Below are positions 45,687 through 55,800 of a stretch of DNA of 64,000 nucleotides, in pieces. This DNA is from Azotobacter paspali (lineage in GTDB: Bacteria; Pseudomonadota; Gammaproteobacteria; Pseudomonadales; Pseudomonadaceae). The stretch lies in NCBI RefSeq assembly GCF_042434745.1, contig NZ_JBHLSS010000098.1. One strand, given 5' to 3'. The first letter of the stretch is position 1, and each line of letters starts with the position of its first letter. Below the pieces are notes generated by a model. That model made no database searches. It was not told where the DNA came from and worked only from the letters and a program-made list of their open reading frames with translations. The translations under genes and the position numbers were made by a program.

Positions 45687-45812
45687 GCCGCTTCCCCGTC
45701 CAGGCGCGGACGGCCGCACGGCACGGGCGCCCGTCCCCCTGGCCGATGGCATCTCGTTGCCGTCCGGCGTAGCATGGGTCTTCTTCTTTTTCCAGACATA
45801 ATCTTAAGCGCC

Positions 45813-46712
45813 GTGAAGTACCTCATCCTTTCAGTTCTGGTCTTTTCCGTCGGCTATGTGCATCTGCGTGGCCGGGTCCGCCACAAGCTCACCCGTCAGA
45901 TTACCGATCACTCGAGCTTCCTGGCACCGCTGAACACTCTCCTGTACCTGACCTCCAGCGTTCCCAACAGGCCCTACCTGTCGCCCGACGAATTCCCCGA
46001 GATGAAGCGTTTCCAGGACAACTGGGAAAGTATCCGCGAAGAGGCGCTGGCGCTGTTCCAGGCCGGGGAGATCAAGCGCTCCGACACCTACAACGATGCC
46101 GGCTTCAACTCCTTCTTCAAAAGCGGCTGGAAGCGCTTCTACCTGAAGTGGTACGGCGACAGCCATCCCTCGGCCAGCAAGCTGTGTCCGAAGACCATCG
46201 CGCTGTTGCAGGAGGTCGGCTCGGTGAAGGCGGCGATGTTCACTCTGATGCCGGCGCACTCGAAGCTGGTGCGCCACCGCGACCCCTACGCTGGTTCGCT
46301 GCGCTACCACCTGGGCCTGTCCACTCCCAACGATCCGGGCTGCTTCATCAGCGTCGACGGGCAGACCTACGCCTGGAGGGACGGCGAGGCGGTGGTGTTC
46401 GACGAGACCTACATCCACCATGTGGAGAACACCACCGACAAGGATCGGCTGATCTTCTTTTGCGACATAGAGCGCCCCCTGAAGTATGGCTGGGCGACCG
46501 CGCTGAACCGCTGGTTCAGCCGCACGGTGATGGCCGCCGCCAGCTCGCCCAACGATGTCGGCGACAAGACCGGCGGGGTGAACCGGGCCTTCAAGTACCT
46601 GTACTGGCTGCGCCTGCAGGGCAAGGCACTGAAAAAGCGTAGCCGCAGCCTCTACTACACGCTGAAGTGGGGGATGCTGGGCGCTCTGTTCGGGCTGTTC
46701 CTGCTCAGTTGA
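45813..46712 (+). CDS. lpxO: Lipid A 2-hydroxylase, aspartyl/asparaginyl beta-hydroxylase family
   Basis: 299 residues from GTG 45813; an ATG at 45774 would add 13 residues, and neither has a strong ribosome site. The N-terminal membrane span and VGYVHLRGRVRHKLTRQITD with HSSFLAPLN match LpxO. The Fe(II)/2-oxoglutarate dioxygenase core has H-x-D in KLVRHRDPYAGSLRYHLGLS, the distal His in DETYIHHVENTT and the Arg in DRLIFFCDIERP. It hydroxylates secondary acyl chains of lipid A at the inner membrane. Confidence 0.9.
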   Translation: MKYLILSVLVFSVGYVHLRGRVRHKLTRQITDHSSFLAPLNTLLYLTSSVPNRPYLSPDEFPEMKRFQDNWESIREEALALFQAGEIKRSDTYNDAGFNSFFKSGWKRFYLKWYGDSHPSASKLCPKTIALLQEVGSVKAAMFTLMPAHSKLVRHRDPYAGSLRYHLGLSTPNDPGCFISVDGQTYAWRDGEAVVFDETYIHHVENTTDKDRLIFFCDIERPLKYGWATALNRWFSRTVMAAASSPNDVGDKTGGVNRAFKYLYWLRLQGKALKKRSRSLYYTLKWGMLGALFGLFLLS

Positions 46713-46730
46713 GCGCTGTTCCGAACGCAT

Positions 46731-46766
46731 GGAACGGGCCACCTCGGGTGGCCCGTTCCGTTTCCG
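46731..46766 (+). terminator. Rho-independent terminator after lpxO
   Basis: GGAACGGGCCACC and GGTGGCCCGTTCC pair around a 3-base loop (46731-46759), followed by GTTTCC. The stem of 13 bp is strong and lies between convergent genes, so it can serve both. Confidence 0.85.
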
Positions 46767-46812
46767 GCGCGGCCGGACACCGCTCCCACTGCCTGCGAAG
46801 ACCGCCGGACTC

Positions 46813-47871
46813 TCAAGGCGCCGCACGGATTTCCGGCGACGAGCGGGGTAGATAGACCTCGAAATGGTCGACCAGCACCTGCTCGGGAACGCTCTCGCCC
46901 CGCGCCAAGCGCTTGAGCATCCAGTAGCTCTGGCGACCGATCTCGCGGCTGTTCATGTCCACATAGGCCTGTACCAACCCTTCGTCGAGCAAGGCGTGCT
47001 GCGCCGCGTCGGGCTCGGACGTGGCAATGATGATGACGGGGCGCCTGCCCGTCTTCTCGAGTTCGGCGAGCGCCGGGCCGATATGCCGTCGGTAGGCATC
47101 GACCTTGTAAACGGGCCACATGCCCAGGCTTATGATGACGTCGAATTGGTCAGCGCTCAGCAGGTCGGCCAGTTGCAGCACGGCGTTCTCGGGCGTCTCC
47201 GCGCGATTCAGCGGACAGCGGTGGGGTTCGCTCCAGCCGTTCTCGCCGTGCAACTGGTCGGTGACCCCGGCGCCGCCGAGGCGCTGGCGGATTCCCTGGA
47301 GACGCTCGTGCTGATTGGTGCTCCAGAGGTTGTCCTGCAGGATGCACAGCCTTCCGCCCTGCGGTTTCAAGCGTTGAGCCAGTTCGCCCAGCCGGTGGCC
47401 GAAGGCTAGGTTGTCGAGCCCGACGTAGCCCTTGCGCAAGTGCCGTTCCGCCGGCTCCAGATCCGTTTCGAAGGTGACCAGGGGCACTCGTCCTATCCCC
47501 TGCAAGGCGTGTTCGGCCAGCCATTTCGAGTGCGTCACCGCCAAGGCGATGCCGTCCAGATCGCGGGCGAGGGTCTGCTCCAGGGCCTTGTTCTGGCGCC
47601 GGAAATGCGGCGATCCGGGGGCGCCCAGAAACAGGCAGGTATCGCCCTGGGCCTGGGCGGCCTCGGCACAACCTTTCCCGCTCAGCATGCAGTGGTGCTG
47701 GTCGTTGCGCTTGGCGACCAGGGCGAACCGCAGGGACTCGGCCTCGGCGGGGACGGCGAACAGCAGTCCATGGAACAGAACCGCCATGGCGAGGCGGAGT
47801 CCTGTTGCCAGCGCGGCTCGCGCCGGGCTCCGGTGGCTCGATGTAAAAGGCGCCGGCTCGGGGTGCGTCAT
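46813..47871 (-). CDS. Periplasmic substrate-binding protein, type 1 fold
   Basis: 352 residues. A long basic N-terminus precedes a hydrophobic signal (LRLAMAVLFHGLLFAVPAEA). The mature protein has the two-lobed sugar-binding pattern: SLRFALVAKRNDQHHCMLSG, DLDGIALAV, RVPLVTFETDLEPAERHLRK, YVGLDNLAFGHRLGELA and VIISLGMWPVY. No transporter genes lie next to it, so it may serve a sensor kinase or a distant ABC system. The ligand cannot be told from sequence. Confidence 0.75.
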   Translation of the reverse strand: MTHPEPAPFTSSHRSPARAALATGLRLAMAVLFHGLLFAVPAEAESLRFALVAKRNDQHHCMLSGKGCAEAAQAQGDTCLFLGAPGSPHFRRQNKALEQTLARDLDGIALAVTHSKWLAEHALQGIGRVPLVTFETDLEPAERHLRKGYVGLDNLAFGHRLGELAQRLKPQGGRLCILQDNLWSTNQHERLQGIRQRLGGAGVTDQLHGENGWSEPHRCPLNRAETPENAVLQLADLLSADQFDVIISLGMWPVYKVDAYRRHIGPALAELEKTGRRPVIIIATSEPDAAQHALLDEGLVQAYVDMNSREIGRQSYWMLKRLARGESVPEQVLVDHFEVYLPRSSPEIRAAP

Positions 47872-48028
47872 GGATGCGTCCTGTCTGCGGGTTCTGTTCC
47901 TGTACAGGCGACTTTATAACAGGGGCGCTCGCCGGGCATCCGCACTGCTCGCGAAGGCCGGGCCGGGCGCTCCGCTTTCTGCATTCATGGAGGGAAGAGT
48001 CCGCGCATGCCCCGGATGGCCGTGACGC

Positions 48029-48934
48029 TCAGGATGGGTCGCCCAGCCGATGGGCATCAATGCTTTCCAGCAACACCCCGCGCAGGGCCTGCGCGGCGGT
48101 CGACAACTCGTGATCGGCCAGGGTCAGCAGGCCGAGGCGCCGTTCGATGACCGGTTCGTGCAGGGCCACGCAACGGGCGCCCAACTCCCGCATCTGGCGG
48201 ATGCACAGCGAGGGCACCACGCTCACCCCCAGGCCGCTGGCGACCATGCGTCCGATCGTGGCCAACTGATGGCTCTCGAAGGCGATTGGCAGCCTTTCCC
48301 CGTGCGCCGCCAGGTGCCGTTCTAGCAACAGGCGCACGGTGGATGGGCGTTGCAGGGCGATGAAGTCTTCTTCGAGCAACTCGGCCCAGCTCAGCCACGG
48401 CCGTCCGGCCAGCGCCGAGTCGGGCGGCAGCACGGCGACGAAGCGATCCGTGTACAGCGCATCGAACGCCAGGCCGTCCGGGGCGTCCGGTTCGAAAGCG
48501 ATGCCCAGTTCAACCCGGCGGTTACGCACCATCTCGATGACCTGCTCGTGGATGACGTCGTGCACCGTCACGTTCACTTGCGGGTACCGGCCGCGGAAGA
48601 CTTTCAGCGTCGCCGGCAGCGGGTTGCCGGCGAAGGACGGCATGGCGGCCACGGATACCTTGCCGAGCTGCAGGGTGAAGCGCTGGCGGAGCATTTCCTC
48701 GGCGTTGTCCCAGTCGGCCAGCAGTTGCCGGGCGAGCGGCTCCAGGCTCTCGCCTTCCGGGGTCAGCGTCACGCTGCGGGTGGTGCGGCTGAGCAAGCGC
48801 CCGCCCAGGGACTCTTCCAGGGCCTTGATCGTCAGGCTCAGCGCCGGTTGGGACAGGTGCAGGCGCTCACTCGCCTGGGCGAAGCTGCGGGTTTGCGCCA
48901 CGGCGAGGAAGGCGCGCAACTGCTTGAGGGTCAT
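48029..48934 (-). CDS. LysR-family regulator (DhcR-like)
   Basis: 301 residues. N-terminal winged helix-turn-helix MTLKQLRAFLAVAQTRSFAQ and ASERLHLSQPALSLTIKALE, then a two-subdomain effector region. It is transcribed divergently from the CoA-transferase genes with a palindromic box in between, the layout of dhcR-dhcAB in Pseudomonas aeruginosa. It probably activates them in response to a carnitine or ketone-body derived metabolite. Confidence 0.88.
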   Translation of the reverse strand: MTLKQLRAFLAVAQTRSFAQASERLHLSQPALSLTIKALEESLGGRLLSRTTRSVTLTPEGESLEPLARQLLADWDNAEEMLRQRFTLQLGKVSVAAMPSFAGNPLPATLKVFRGRYPQVNVTVHDVIHEQVIEMVRNRRVELGIAFEPDAPDGLAFDALYTDRFVAVLPPDSALAGRPWLSWAELLEEDFIALQRPSTVRLLLERHLAAHGERLPIAFESHQLATIGRMVASGLGVSVVPSLCIRQMRELGARCVALHEPVIERRLGLLTLADHELSTAAQALRGVLLESIDAHRLGDPS

Positions 48935-48936
48935 TC

Positions 48937-48951
48937 ATTGGTTTTCCAAAT
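48937..48951. promoter_or_regulatory. LysR-type box between the divergent genes
   Basis: ATTGG TTTT CCAAAT is an interrupted palindrome of the T-N11-A class, 2 bp from the LysR start and 117 bp from the CoA-transferase start. A further ATTGG lies at about 48958, which could be the activation half-site. Confidence 0.55.
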
Positions 48952-49067
48952 CAATGTATTGGTAAATCAAAATTAACAAATAAGTCGTGACGCACGACAC
49001 TGCCCTCACCAAAGACGTCCCTCGGCAGGCGCCACGGGACAGAACAACAACAAAGAGGCAGAACGGC

Positions 49068-49766
49068 ATGGCTGGACTCGACAAGCGCGTGAATACCTAC
49101 GAAGAGGCCCTGGCAGGGCTCACCGACGGCATGACCGTCCTGGCCGGCGGCTTCGGTCTGTGCGGTATCCCGGAAAACCTGATCGCCGAGATCCGCCGTC
49201 GGCGGGTCAAGGGGCTGACGGTAGTTTCCAACAACTGCGGCATCGACGGCTTTGGCCTGGGCGTGCTGCTCGAAAAACGGCAGATCCGCAAGATGATCGC
49301 CTCCTACGTTGGCGAGAACGCTCTATTCGAGCGCCAGTTGCTCGACGGCGAGCTGGAGGTCGAACTGACCCCGCAGGGCACTCTGGCCGAAAAGCTGCGT
49401 GCTGGCGGCGCGGGCATTCCCGCCTTCTACACCGCGACCGGCTACGGCACCCCGGTCGCCGAGGGCAAGGAGGTCCGCGAGTTCCGCGGCCGGCGTTACA
49501 TCCTCGAAGAGGCGATCAGCGGCGACTTCGCCATCGTCAAGGGCTGGAAGGCCGATCACTTCGGCAACGTCGTCTACCGCCATACCGCGCAGAACTTCAA
49601 TCCGGTGGTGGCCACCGCCGGGCGGATCACCGTGGTCGAGGTGGAGGAGATCGTCGAACCCGGCGAACTGGAACCCAGCCAGATCCACACCCCCGGCATC
49701 TATGTCGACCGCGTGATCCTCGGCCATTTCGAGAAACGCATCGAACAGCGTACCGTCCGCGCCTGA
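49068..49766 (+). CDS. dhcA: 3-ketoacid (dehydrocarnitine) CoA-transferase subunit A
   Basis: 232 residues, ATG 49068 with AGAGG 9 bp upstream. The type I CoA-transferase alpha signature GGFGLCGIPENLIAEI is present, along with VVSNNCGIDGFGLGVLL, GAGIPAFYTATGYGTPVAEG and ITVVEVEEIVEPGELEPSQI. It exchanges CoA between succinyl-CoA and a 3-keto acid. The LysR-A-B-thiolase order is that of dhcR-dhcA-dhcB-atoB, so dehydrocarnitine is a likely substrate; acetoacetate (ScoA/AtoD) is the alternative. A longer in-frame start at 48987 lacks the family N-terminus. Confidence 0.85.
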   Translation: MAGLDKRVNTYEEALAGLTDGMTVLAGGFGLCGIPENLIAEIRRRRVKGLTVVSNNCGIDGFGLGVLLEKRQIRKMIASYVGENALFERQLLDGELEVELTPQGTLAEKLRAGGAGIPAFYTATGYGTPVAEGKEVREFRGRRYILEEAISGDFAIVKGWKADHFGNVVYRHTAQNFNPVVATAGRITVVEVEEIVEPGELEPSQIHTPGIYVDRVILGHFEKRIEQRTVRA

Positions 49767-49795
49767 CCCCATCCGATATAAGAAGAGAGACTCCT

Positions 49796-50452
49796 ATGGC
49801 ACTTTCCCGCGAACAGATGGCCCGGCGCGTGGCGCGCGAATTGAAGGACGGCTACTACGTCAACCTGGGGATCGGCATCCCCACCCTGGTGGCCAACCAC
49901 GTACCCGAGGGCATGGACGTGATGCTGCAGTCGGAGAACGGCCTGCTCGGCATGGGCGCCTTCCCCAGCGAGACGGAAATCGACGCCGACATGATCAACG
50001 CCGGCAAGCAGACCGTCACGGCCCGGCCCGGCGCCTCGATTTTCTCCTCCGCCGAATCCTTCGCCATGATCCGCGGTGGCCACGTCGACCTGACGGTGCT
50101 CGGCGCCTTCGAGGTGGACGTCGAGGGCAACATCGCTTCCTGGATGATCCCCGGCAAGCTGGTCAAGGGCATGGGCGGCGCTATGGATCTGGTGGCCGGC
50201 GCCGACAACATCATCGTCACCATGACCCACGCCTCCAAGGACGGCGAGTCCAAGCTGCTGCAGCGCTGCTCGTTGCCGCTGACCGGCGCCGGCTGCATCC
50301 GCCGGGTGCTCACCGATCTGGCTTACCTGGAGATCGACAACGGCGCCTTCGTGCTCAGGGAGCGCGCGCCGGGAGTGAGCGTCGAGGAGATCGTCGCCAG
50401 GACCGCCGGTCGGCTGATCGTGCCGGACGATGTGGTCGAAATGACCTTCTGA
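49796..50452 (+). CDS. dhcB: 3-ketoacid (dehydrocarnitine) CoA-transferase subunit B
   Basis: 218 residues, ATG 49796, 29 bp after subunit A. It begins ALSREQMARRVARELKDGYY and has VNLGIGIPTLVANHVPEG. The catalytic glutamate lies in LQSENGLLGMG, and the C-terminal part has GAMDLVAGADNIIVTMTHAS. With subunit A it forms the active CoA-transferase. The next gene, a thiolase that would consume the product, is broken. Confidence 0.87.
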   Translation: MALSREQMARRVARELKDGYYVNLGIGIPTLVANHVPEGMDVMLQSENGLLGMGAFPSETEIDADMINAGKQTVTARPGASIFSSAESFAMIRGGHVDLTVLGAFEVDVEGNIASWMIPGKLVKGMGGAMDLVAGADNIIVTMTHASKDGESKLLQRCSLPLTGAGCIRRVLTDLAYLEIDNGAFVLRERAPGVSVEEIVARTAGRLIVPDDVVEMTF

Positions 50453-50553
50453 TTTTGGTTTTGCAGCGACCCTTTCTCCAGCCTTCTCCCCGAAAAGAGA
50501 GGGAGCCGGTTCAGCGCCTACGGGATGGGGCGAGACATCGGAGAGATCGAGAC

Positions 50554-51081
50554 ATGCAAGAACAGGAAGTAGTGATAGTCGCCGCCGCCCGCACCGCCAT
50601 CGGCAGTTTCCAGGGCAGCTTGGCACAAGTGCCGGCGGTCGAGCTGGGCGTCGTCGTCATCCGCGCTCTGCTCGAGCGCAGCGGATTGGCGCCGACCGAG
50701 GTGGGGACGAAGTCATCCTCAGTCAGATGCTGACCGCCAGGGCGGAACAGAATCGCCCGGCACACCACGCTGAAGGTGGGGTTGGCGCAGAGCGTGCCGG
50801 CTATGACCGTCAACAAGGTCTACGGCTCCGGCCTCAACGCTCTGCACCTGGCGGCCTGGGCGATCCACTGCGGTGATGCCGAGGCGGTCGTCGCCGGCGA
50901 CAGCGGCGGCCTGGCTCCCGAGTGGCTGGCCGAGGGCATGCGCCATCCCGGCCGGTTGCTGATTGCCCATTTTTGCAGCCCGCCGCACCGTGTTCCGCTG
51001 GTGGCGGTGGTTGCGGGCCGCCAGACTCGCGGCGAGCATCTGGCGTATGTCCGGACGCTGCTGGCTGGAACGAATCTGTAA
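50554..51081 (+). pseudogene. Thiolase fused to a 3-hydroxyacyl-CoA dehydrogenase-type fragment, decayed
   Basis: From ATG 50554 the frame gives an acetyl-CoA acetyltransferase start (EVVIVAAARTAIGSFQGSLA). Frameshifts near 50704 and 50757 move it to DEVILSQMLTA, then QSVPAMTVNKVYGSGLNALH. The thiolase active-site cysteine of KVCGSG is Tyr here. After DAEAVVAGD the sequence switches to HPGRLLIAHFCSPPHRVPLV and VVAGRQTRGEHLAYVRTLL, the pattern of 3-hydroxyacyl-CoA or carnitine dehydrogenases (HPFNPPHLIPLVEVV). A deletion has therefore joined two dead genes, ending at TAA 51081. Confidence 0.8.
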
Positions 51082-51249
51082 GTCGTCGTGGTGCTAGACG
51101 GGGCCGCCGATTGTCTGCCGCCTGGGCTTGCCCGGAGCCATGAGAGGCGGGCGGAGCCGGAGCGGCTGGCGAAGTAGAAAGATCCGGCGGGCCGCTATCG
51201 GCCAACCTCGCGGGAGCGGCCTGTGCCCGTTACGGGTACGGGCCGGCCG

Positions 51250-52800
51250 TTATGGCGTGGCGGCTGCCGTGGTGGTCGCGCCCGCGACGCTGTTGCGTTC
51301 CCAGCCGCCGCCGAGCGCCTTGTACAGGCCGACTTCGCTGTTCAGTTGCTGGAGGCGGTCGTTAAGCAGTTGCTGCTGGGCGGAGAAGAGTTCGCGCTGG
51401 GCGTCGAGCACCGACAGGTAGCTGTCGACGCCTTCCTCATAGCGCTGACGGGCAAGATCGTAGTAGACCTGGTTGTTGTCGACCAGATCGCCCTGGGCCT
51501 TGAGCTGGGCGTCGTAGGTGCCGCGCGCGGCCAGGCCGTCGGCGACCTCGCGGAAGGCGGTCTGGATGCTGTACTCGTAGGCGGCGACGTTGATTTCCTT
51601 CTGTAGCTTGGCGTACTCCAGATTCCCTTTGAGCTGCCCGAAGGTGAAGATCGGAATATTGATCGTCGGCACGGCGTTCCAGGTGCCGGAGCCGGCGTCG
51701 AACAGACCCGACAGCTCGCGACTGGCGGTACCCGCCCGCGCGGTCAGGGTGACGCTCGGGAAGAACGCCGCGCGCGCCGCGCCGATGCTGGCGTTGGCGG
51801 CCTGCAGGCGGTGTTCGGCGGCGCGGATGTCCGGCCGGCGCAGCAGCAGGTCGGAGGGCAGCCCGGCGGGGAAGTCGGCGAGCATCTCGTCGTTGACGTC
51901 GAGGCCGGTCGGCAAGTCGCTCGGGAAGGGACCACCGATCAGCAGGCGCAGGGCGTTGACGTCCTCGGCGATCTGCCGGGTGTAGAGCGCCTTCTGCGCG
52001 CGGGCCTGGTCCACCAAGGTGTGCGCCTGGCGCACGTCGAGCTGCGAGGAGACGCCGACTTCCTCGCTGGCTTCGATCAGCGCGAGGCTTTCCTCGTAGC
52101 TGGCCAGGGTCGCTTCGGTCAGCTTGAGCAGGGCCTGGTCGGTGCGCCAGGCGAAGTAGGCGGTGGCCACGTCGCCGACCAGGACGATATGTACGTTCTG
52201 CCGGTTTTCCTCAATGGCCAGGTAGTCTTCCAGGGTCTGCTCGGTGAGGCTGCGGATGCGACCGAAGAAGTCCATTTCCCAGGAGCTGGTGCCGAAGGTC
52301 ACCGAGTGGTGGGTCTGGATGAAAGGTTCGGCTTTCATGGTGGTGGTGGTGGTGGTGGTGGTGGTCGAGCTACCGCCCGAAATGCCGCCACCGCTGCCGC
52401 CGCTGCCGCCGCCGCCGCTGCCACCGCCGCCGCCGCTGCGGTAATCGGCCGGCCAGCGCTGACGGCTCTGGGTGCCTTCCACGCCGAGCTTGGGGAACAG
52501 GTCGGAACGCTGCACGCGGTACAGCGCCCGGTAGGCGTCCACGTTGAGGATCGCCTGGCGCAGGTCGCGGTTGTTGTCCAGGGCCAGCTCGACCAGCCGC
52601 TTGAGCGCCGGATCGCGGAAGAACTCCTCCCAACCGACATCCGCGGCCGGCACGCTGGCCGGCAGCTCCGGCGCATAGGCGGCCCCCTCCGGCCAGGCGG
52701 CCTCGACCGGCGCGGCCGGGCGCAGGTAGTCGGGGATCAGGGTGCAACCCGGCAGTGCCAGGGCGCAGGCGGCCGCCAGGGTCAGGTATCCGTGTTTCAT
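51250..52800 (-). CDS. Outer-membrane efflux channel, OprM/NodT family lipoprotein
   Basis: 516 residues, ATG 52800, overlapping the pump gene by ATGA. Lipoprotein signal ACALALPGC. OprM hallmarks: DVGWEEFFRDPALKRLVELA, NNRDLRQAILNVD, SSWEMDFFGRIRSLTE, LLLRRPDIRAAEHRLQAANA, SIGAARAAFFPSVTLT and a YEEGVDSYLSVLDAQRELF repeat. Residues about 121-154 hold a low-complexity insert of Gly/Ser followed by nine Thr, encoded by a perfect GGT9/ACC9 run. It forms the exit duct for the adjacent RND pump. Confidence 0.92.
   Translation of the reverse strand: MKHGYLTLAAACALALPGCTLIPDYLRPAAPVEAAWPEGAAYAPELPASVPAADVGWEEFFRDPALKRLVELALDNNRDLRQAILNVDAYRALYRVQRSDLFPKLGVEGTQSRQRWPADYRSGGGGGSGGGGSGGSGGGISGGSSTTTTTTTTTMKAEPFIQTHHSVTFGTSSWEMDFFGRIRSLTEQTLEDYLAIEENRQNVHIVLVGDVATAYFAWRTDQALLKLTEATLASYEESLALIEASEEVGVSSQLDVRQAHTLVDQARAQKALYTRQIAEDVNALRLLIGGPFPSDLPTGLDVNDEMLADFPAGLPSDLLLRRPDIRAAEHRLQAANASIGAARAAFFPSVTLTARAGTASRELSGLFDAGSGTWNAVPTINIPIFTFGQLKGNLEYAKLQKEINVAAYEYSIQTAFREVADGLAARGTYDAQLKAQGDLVDNNQVYYDLARQRYEEGVDSYLSVLDAQRELFSAQQQLLNDRLQQLNSEVGLYKALGGGWERNSVAGATTTAAATP
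52339..52365. repeat. In-frame trinucleotide microsatellite (GGT)9 in the efflux channel gene
   Basis: Nine uninterrupted GGT triplets on the plus strand encode Thr9 (ACC) at residues about 146-154 of the OprM-like protein. They adjoin a GCCGCCACC-rich stretch (52374-52440) encoding Gly/Ser. Copy-number slippage would alter linker length without breaking the frame. Confidence 0.9.
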
Positions 52801-55800
52801 GCCATCACTCCTTCGGTTTCGGCCGCCTTGTCTTTTTTCCGCTCGAACAATCCGACCACCACGACGTAGAACAGCGGCACGAAGAAGATCGCCAGGAAGG
52901 TTGCCGCCAGGGTCCCGCCGAGCACACCGGTGCCGATCGAGTGCTGGCTGCCGCTGCCGGGGCCGGTGGCGGTGGCCAGCGGCAGCACGCCGAGGGCGAA
53001 GGCGATAGAGGTCATAATGATCGGCCGCAGGCGCAGGCGCGCGGCCTCGCAGGCGGCCTGCATCAGGCTGCGGCCTTGGTGCTCGTACAGATCCTTGGCG
53101 AACTCGACGATGAGGATCGCATTCTTCGCCGCCAGGCCCATGGTGGTGAGCATGCCGACCTGGAAGAACACGTCGTTGGACAGCCCGCGCAAGAGCGTGG
53201 CGCCGACCGCGCCGAGCACTCCGAGCGGCACCACCAGTATCACCGAGAAAGGAATCGACCAACTTTCGTACAGCGCCGCCAGGCAGAGGAATACGATCAG
53301 CAGCGACAGCGCGTAGAGCGCCGGCGCCTGCGAGCCGGCGGCCAGCTCCTCGTAGGACAGGCCGGTGTAGGCGATGCCGATGCCCGACGGCAACTGGGCG
53401 GCGAGGCGGTTCATCACGGCCATGGCGTCGCCGGTGCTGTAGCCGGGCGCCGGCTGGCCGAGAACCTCCACCGAGGAGATGCCGTTGTAGCGTTCCAGCT
53501 TGGGCGAGCCGTAGATCCACTGGCCCCTGGCGAAGGCCGAGAAGGGCACCATGCCGCCTTCGGAGTTGCGCACGTACCATTTGTCGAAGTCTTCCGGACC
53601 CACGCGCGAATCCTGCTTGCCCTGCACGTAGACCCGCTTGACCCGGCCGCGGTCGATGAAGTCGTTGACGTAGGAAGAACCCCAGGCCACCGACATGGTT
53701 TCGTTGATGTCCTCGATGGAGACCTGCAGCGCGCGGGCCTTCTCGTCGTCGATGATCACCTGGTACTGTGCCTCGTCGTTCATGCCGTTGGGACGCACCA
53801 TGGTCAGCGTCGGCTCCTTGGCGGCCATCCCGAGGAGCTGGTTGCGCGCCGCCATCAGCGCCTCGTGGCCGAGGCCACCGTAGTCCTGCAGGAAGAGGTC
53901 GAAGCCGGTGGCGTTGCCCATCTCGCGCACCGCCGGCGGCACCACCGGAATCACGTTGGCGTCCTTGATCCGCGCGTAGCGCACGGCCGCGCGCTGGGCC
54001 AGGGCGAAGATGTTCTGCTCGGGCCTGGGCCGTTCGCTGAAGGGCTTGAGGTTGATGAACAGCAGGCCCGAGCTCTGCCCGCGGCCGGCGAAGTTGAAGC
54101 CGTTGATACTGTACACCGAGGCCACGGTATCGCCCTCGTCCTTGAGCAGGTAGTCGCGCGTTTCGGCGAGCACTGCCTCGGTGCGCTCGGCACTAGAGTT
54201 CGGCGGCAACTGTATCTGCACGAACATGGTGCCCTGGTCCTCGTTGGGCAGGAAGGAGCCGGGCAGCCTGAGGAACAGGTAGGCGACGCTGCCGATCAGC
54301 AGCAGGTAGACCAGCATGAAGCTCCAGCGGCGCCTGGTGATGCCGCCCACGCTGCGCTGGTAGCCGTCGGCGCTGCGCTCGAAGGTGCGGTTGAACCAGC
54401 CGAAGAAGCCACGCCTCTCGTGGTGCGCGCCCTTGGCCACCGGCTTGAGCAGGGTGGCGCAGAGGGCCGGGGTGAAGATCAGCGCGATCAGCACCGAGAA
54501 GGACATCGCCGAGATGATGGTGATGGAGAACTGCCGGTAGATGACCCCGGCGGAACCGCCGAAGAAGGCCATCGGCAGGAACACCGCGGAAATCACCAAG
54601 GCGATGCCGACCAGCGCGCCGGAGATCTGGTCCATCGACTTGCGCGTCGCCTCCTTCGGCGACAGCCCTTCCTCGACCATGATGCGCTCGACGTTCTCCA
54701 CCACCACGATGGCGTCGTCCACCAGCAGGCCGATGGCCAGCACCATGGCGAACATGGTCATGACGTTGATGGTGAAGCCGCAGGCGAACAGCACGCCGAA
54801 GGTGGCCAGCAGCACCACCGGCACCGCCAGGGTGGGGATCAGGGTGGCGCGGAAGTTCTGCAGGAACAGGTACATCACCAGGAAGACCAGCACGATGGCC
54901 TCGAACAGGGTGTGCACCACCGCCTTGATGGAGGCGGAGACCATCGGCGCGGTCTCGTAGGGGTAGACCACCTCGACGCCTTCGGGCAGGTAGGGCTTGA
55001 GGTCATTCAGCCTGGCACGCACCGCCGCCACGCTCTCCAGCAGGTTGGCGCCGGGCGCCAGGCGCAGGGCCATGCCGGCGGCCGGCATGCCGTTGTACTT
55101 GGAGGCGATGGAGAAGTTCTCGGCGCTCAGGCCGACCTCGGCGACGTGCTTGAGGCGGACCTGCGAGCCGTCGCGGTTGACCTTGAGGAGGATTTCCTTG
55201 AATTCGTCGGCGGTGCGCATGCGCGTCTTGCCGATTACCGTGGCGTTCAGTTGCACGCCCTTGGTCGCCGGCAGGCCGCCGAGCTGGCCGGAAGACACCT
55301 GCACGTTCTGCGCGCTGATCGCGCTGGTCACGTCTTGCGGGGTGAGCTGGTAGTTGTTGAGCTTCTCCGGGTCGAGCCAGATACGCATCGCGTACTGCGA
55401 GCCGAACACCTGGAAGTCGCCGACCCCGTAGACCCGCGAGATCGGATCCTGGAGGTTGGAGACGATGTAGTTGCCCATGTCGAAACCGTTCATGCGCCCG
55501 TCGGTGGACACCAGGCCGAGGATCATCATGAAGTTGACCTGGTATTTCACCACCCGGATGCCCTGGCGCTGGACTTCCTCGGGCAGCATCGGCGTGGCCA
55601 GTTGCAGCTTGTTCTGCACCTGCACCTGGGCGATGTCGGGGTTGGTGCCCTGTTCGAAGGTCACGATGATCTGCAGGCTGCCGTCGGCGTTGCTGACCGA
55701 GGAAATATAGCGCAGGCCGTCGAGGCCGTTGAGTTGCTGCTCGATCACCTGCACCACGGTGTCCTGCACCGTCTGCGCCGAGGCGCCGGGATAGGTGACG

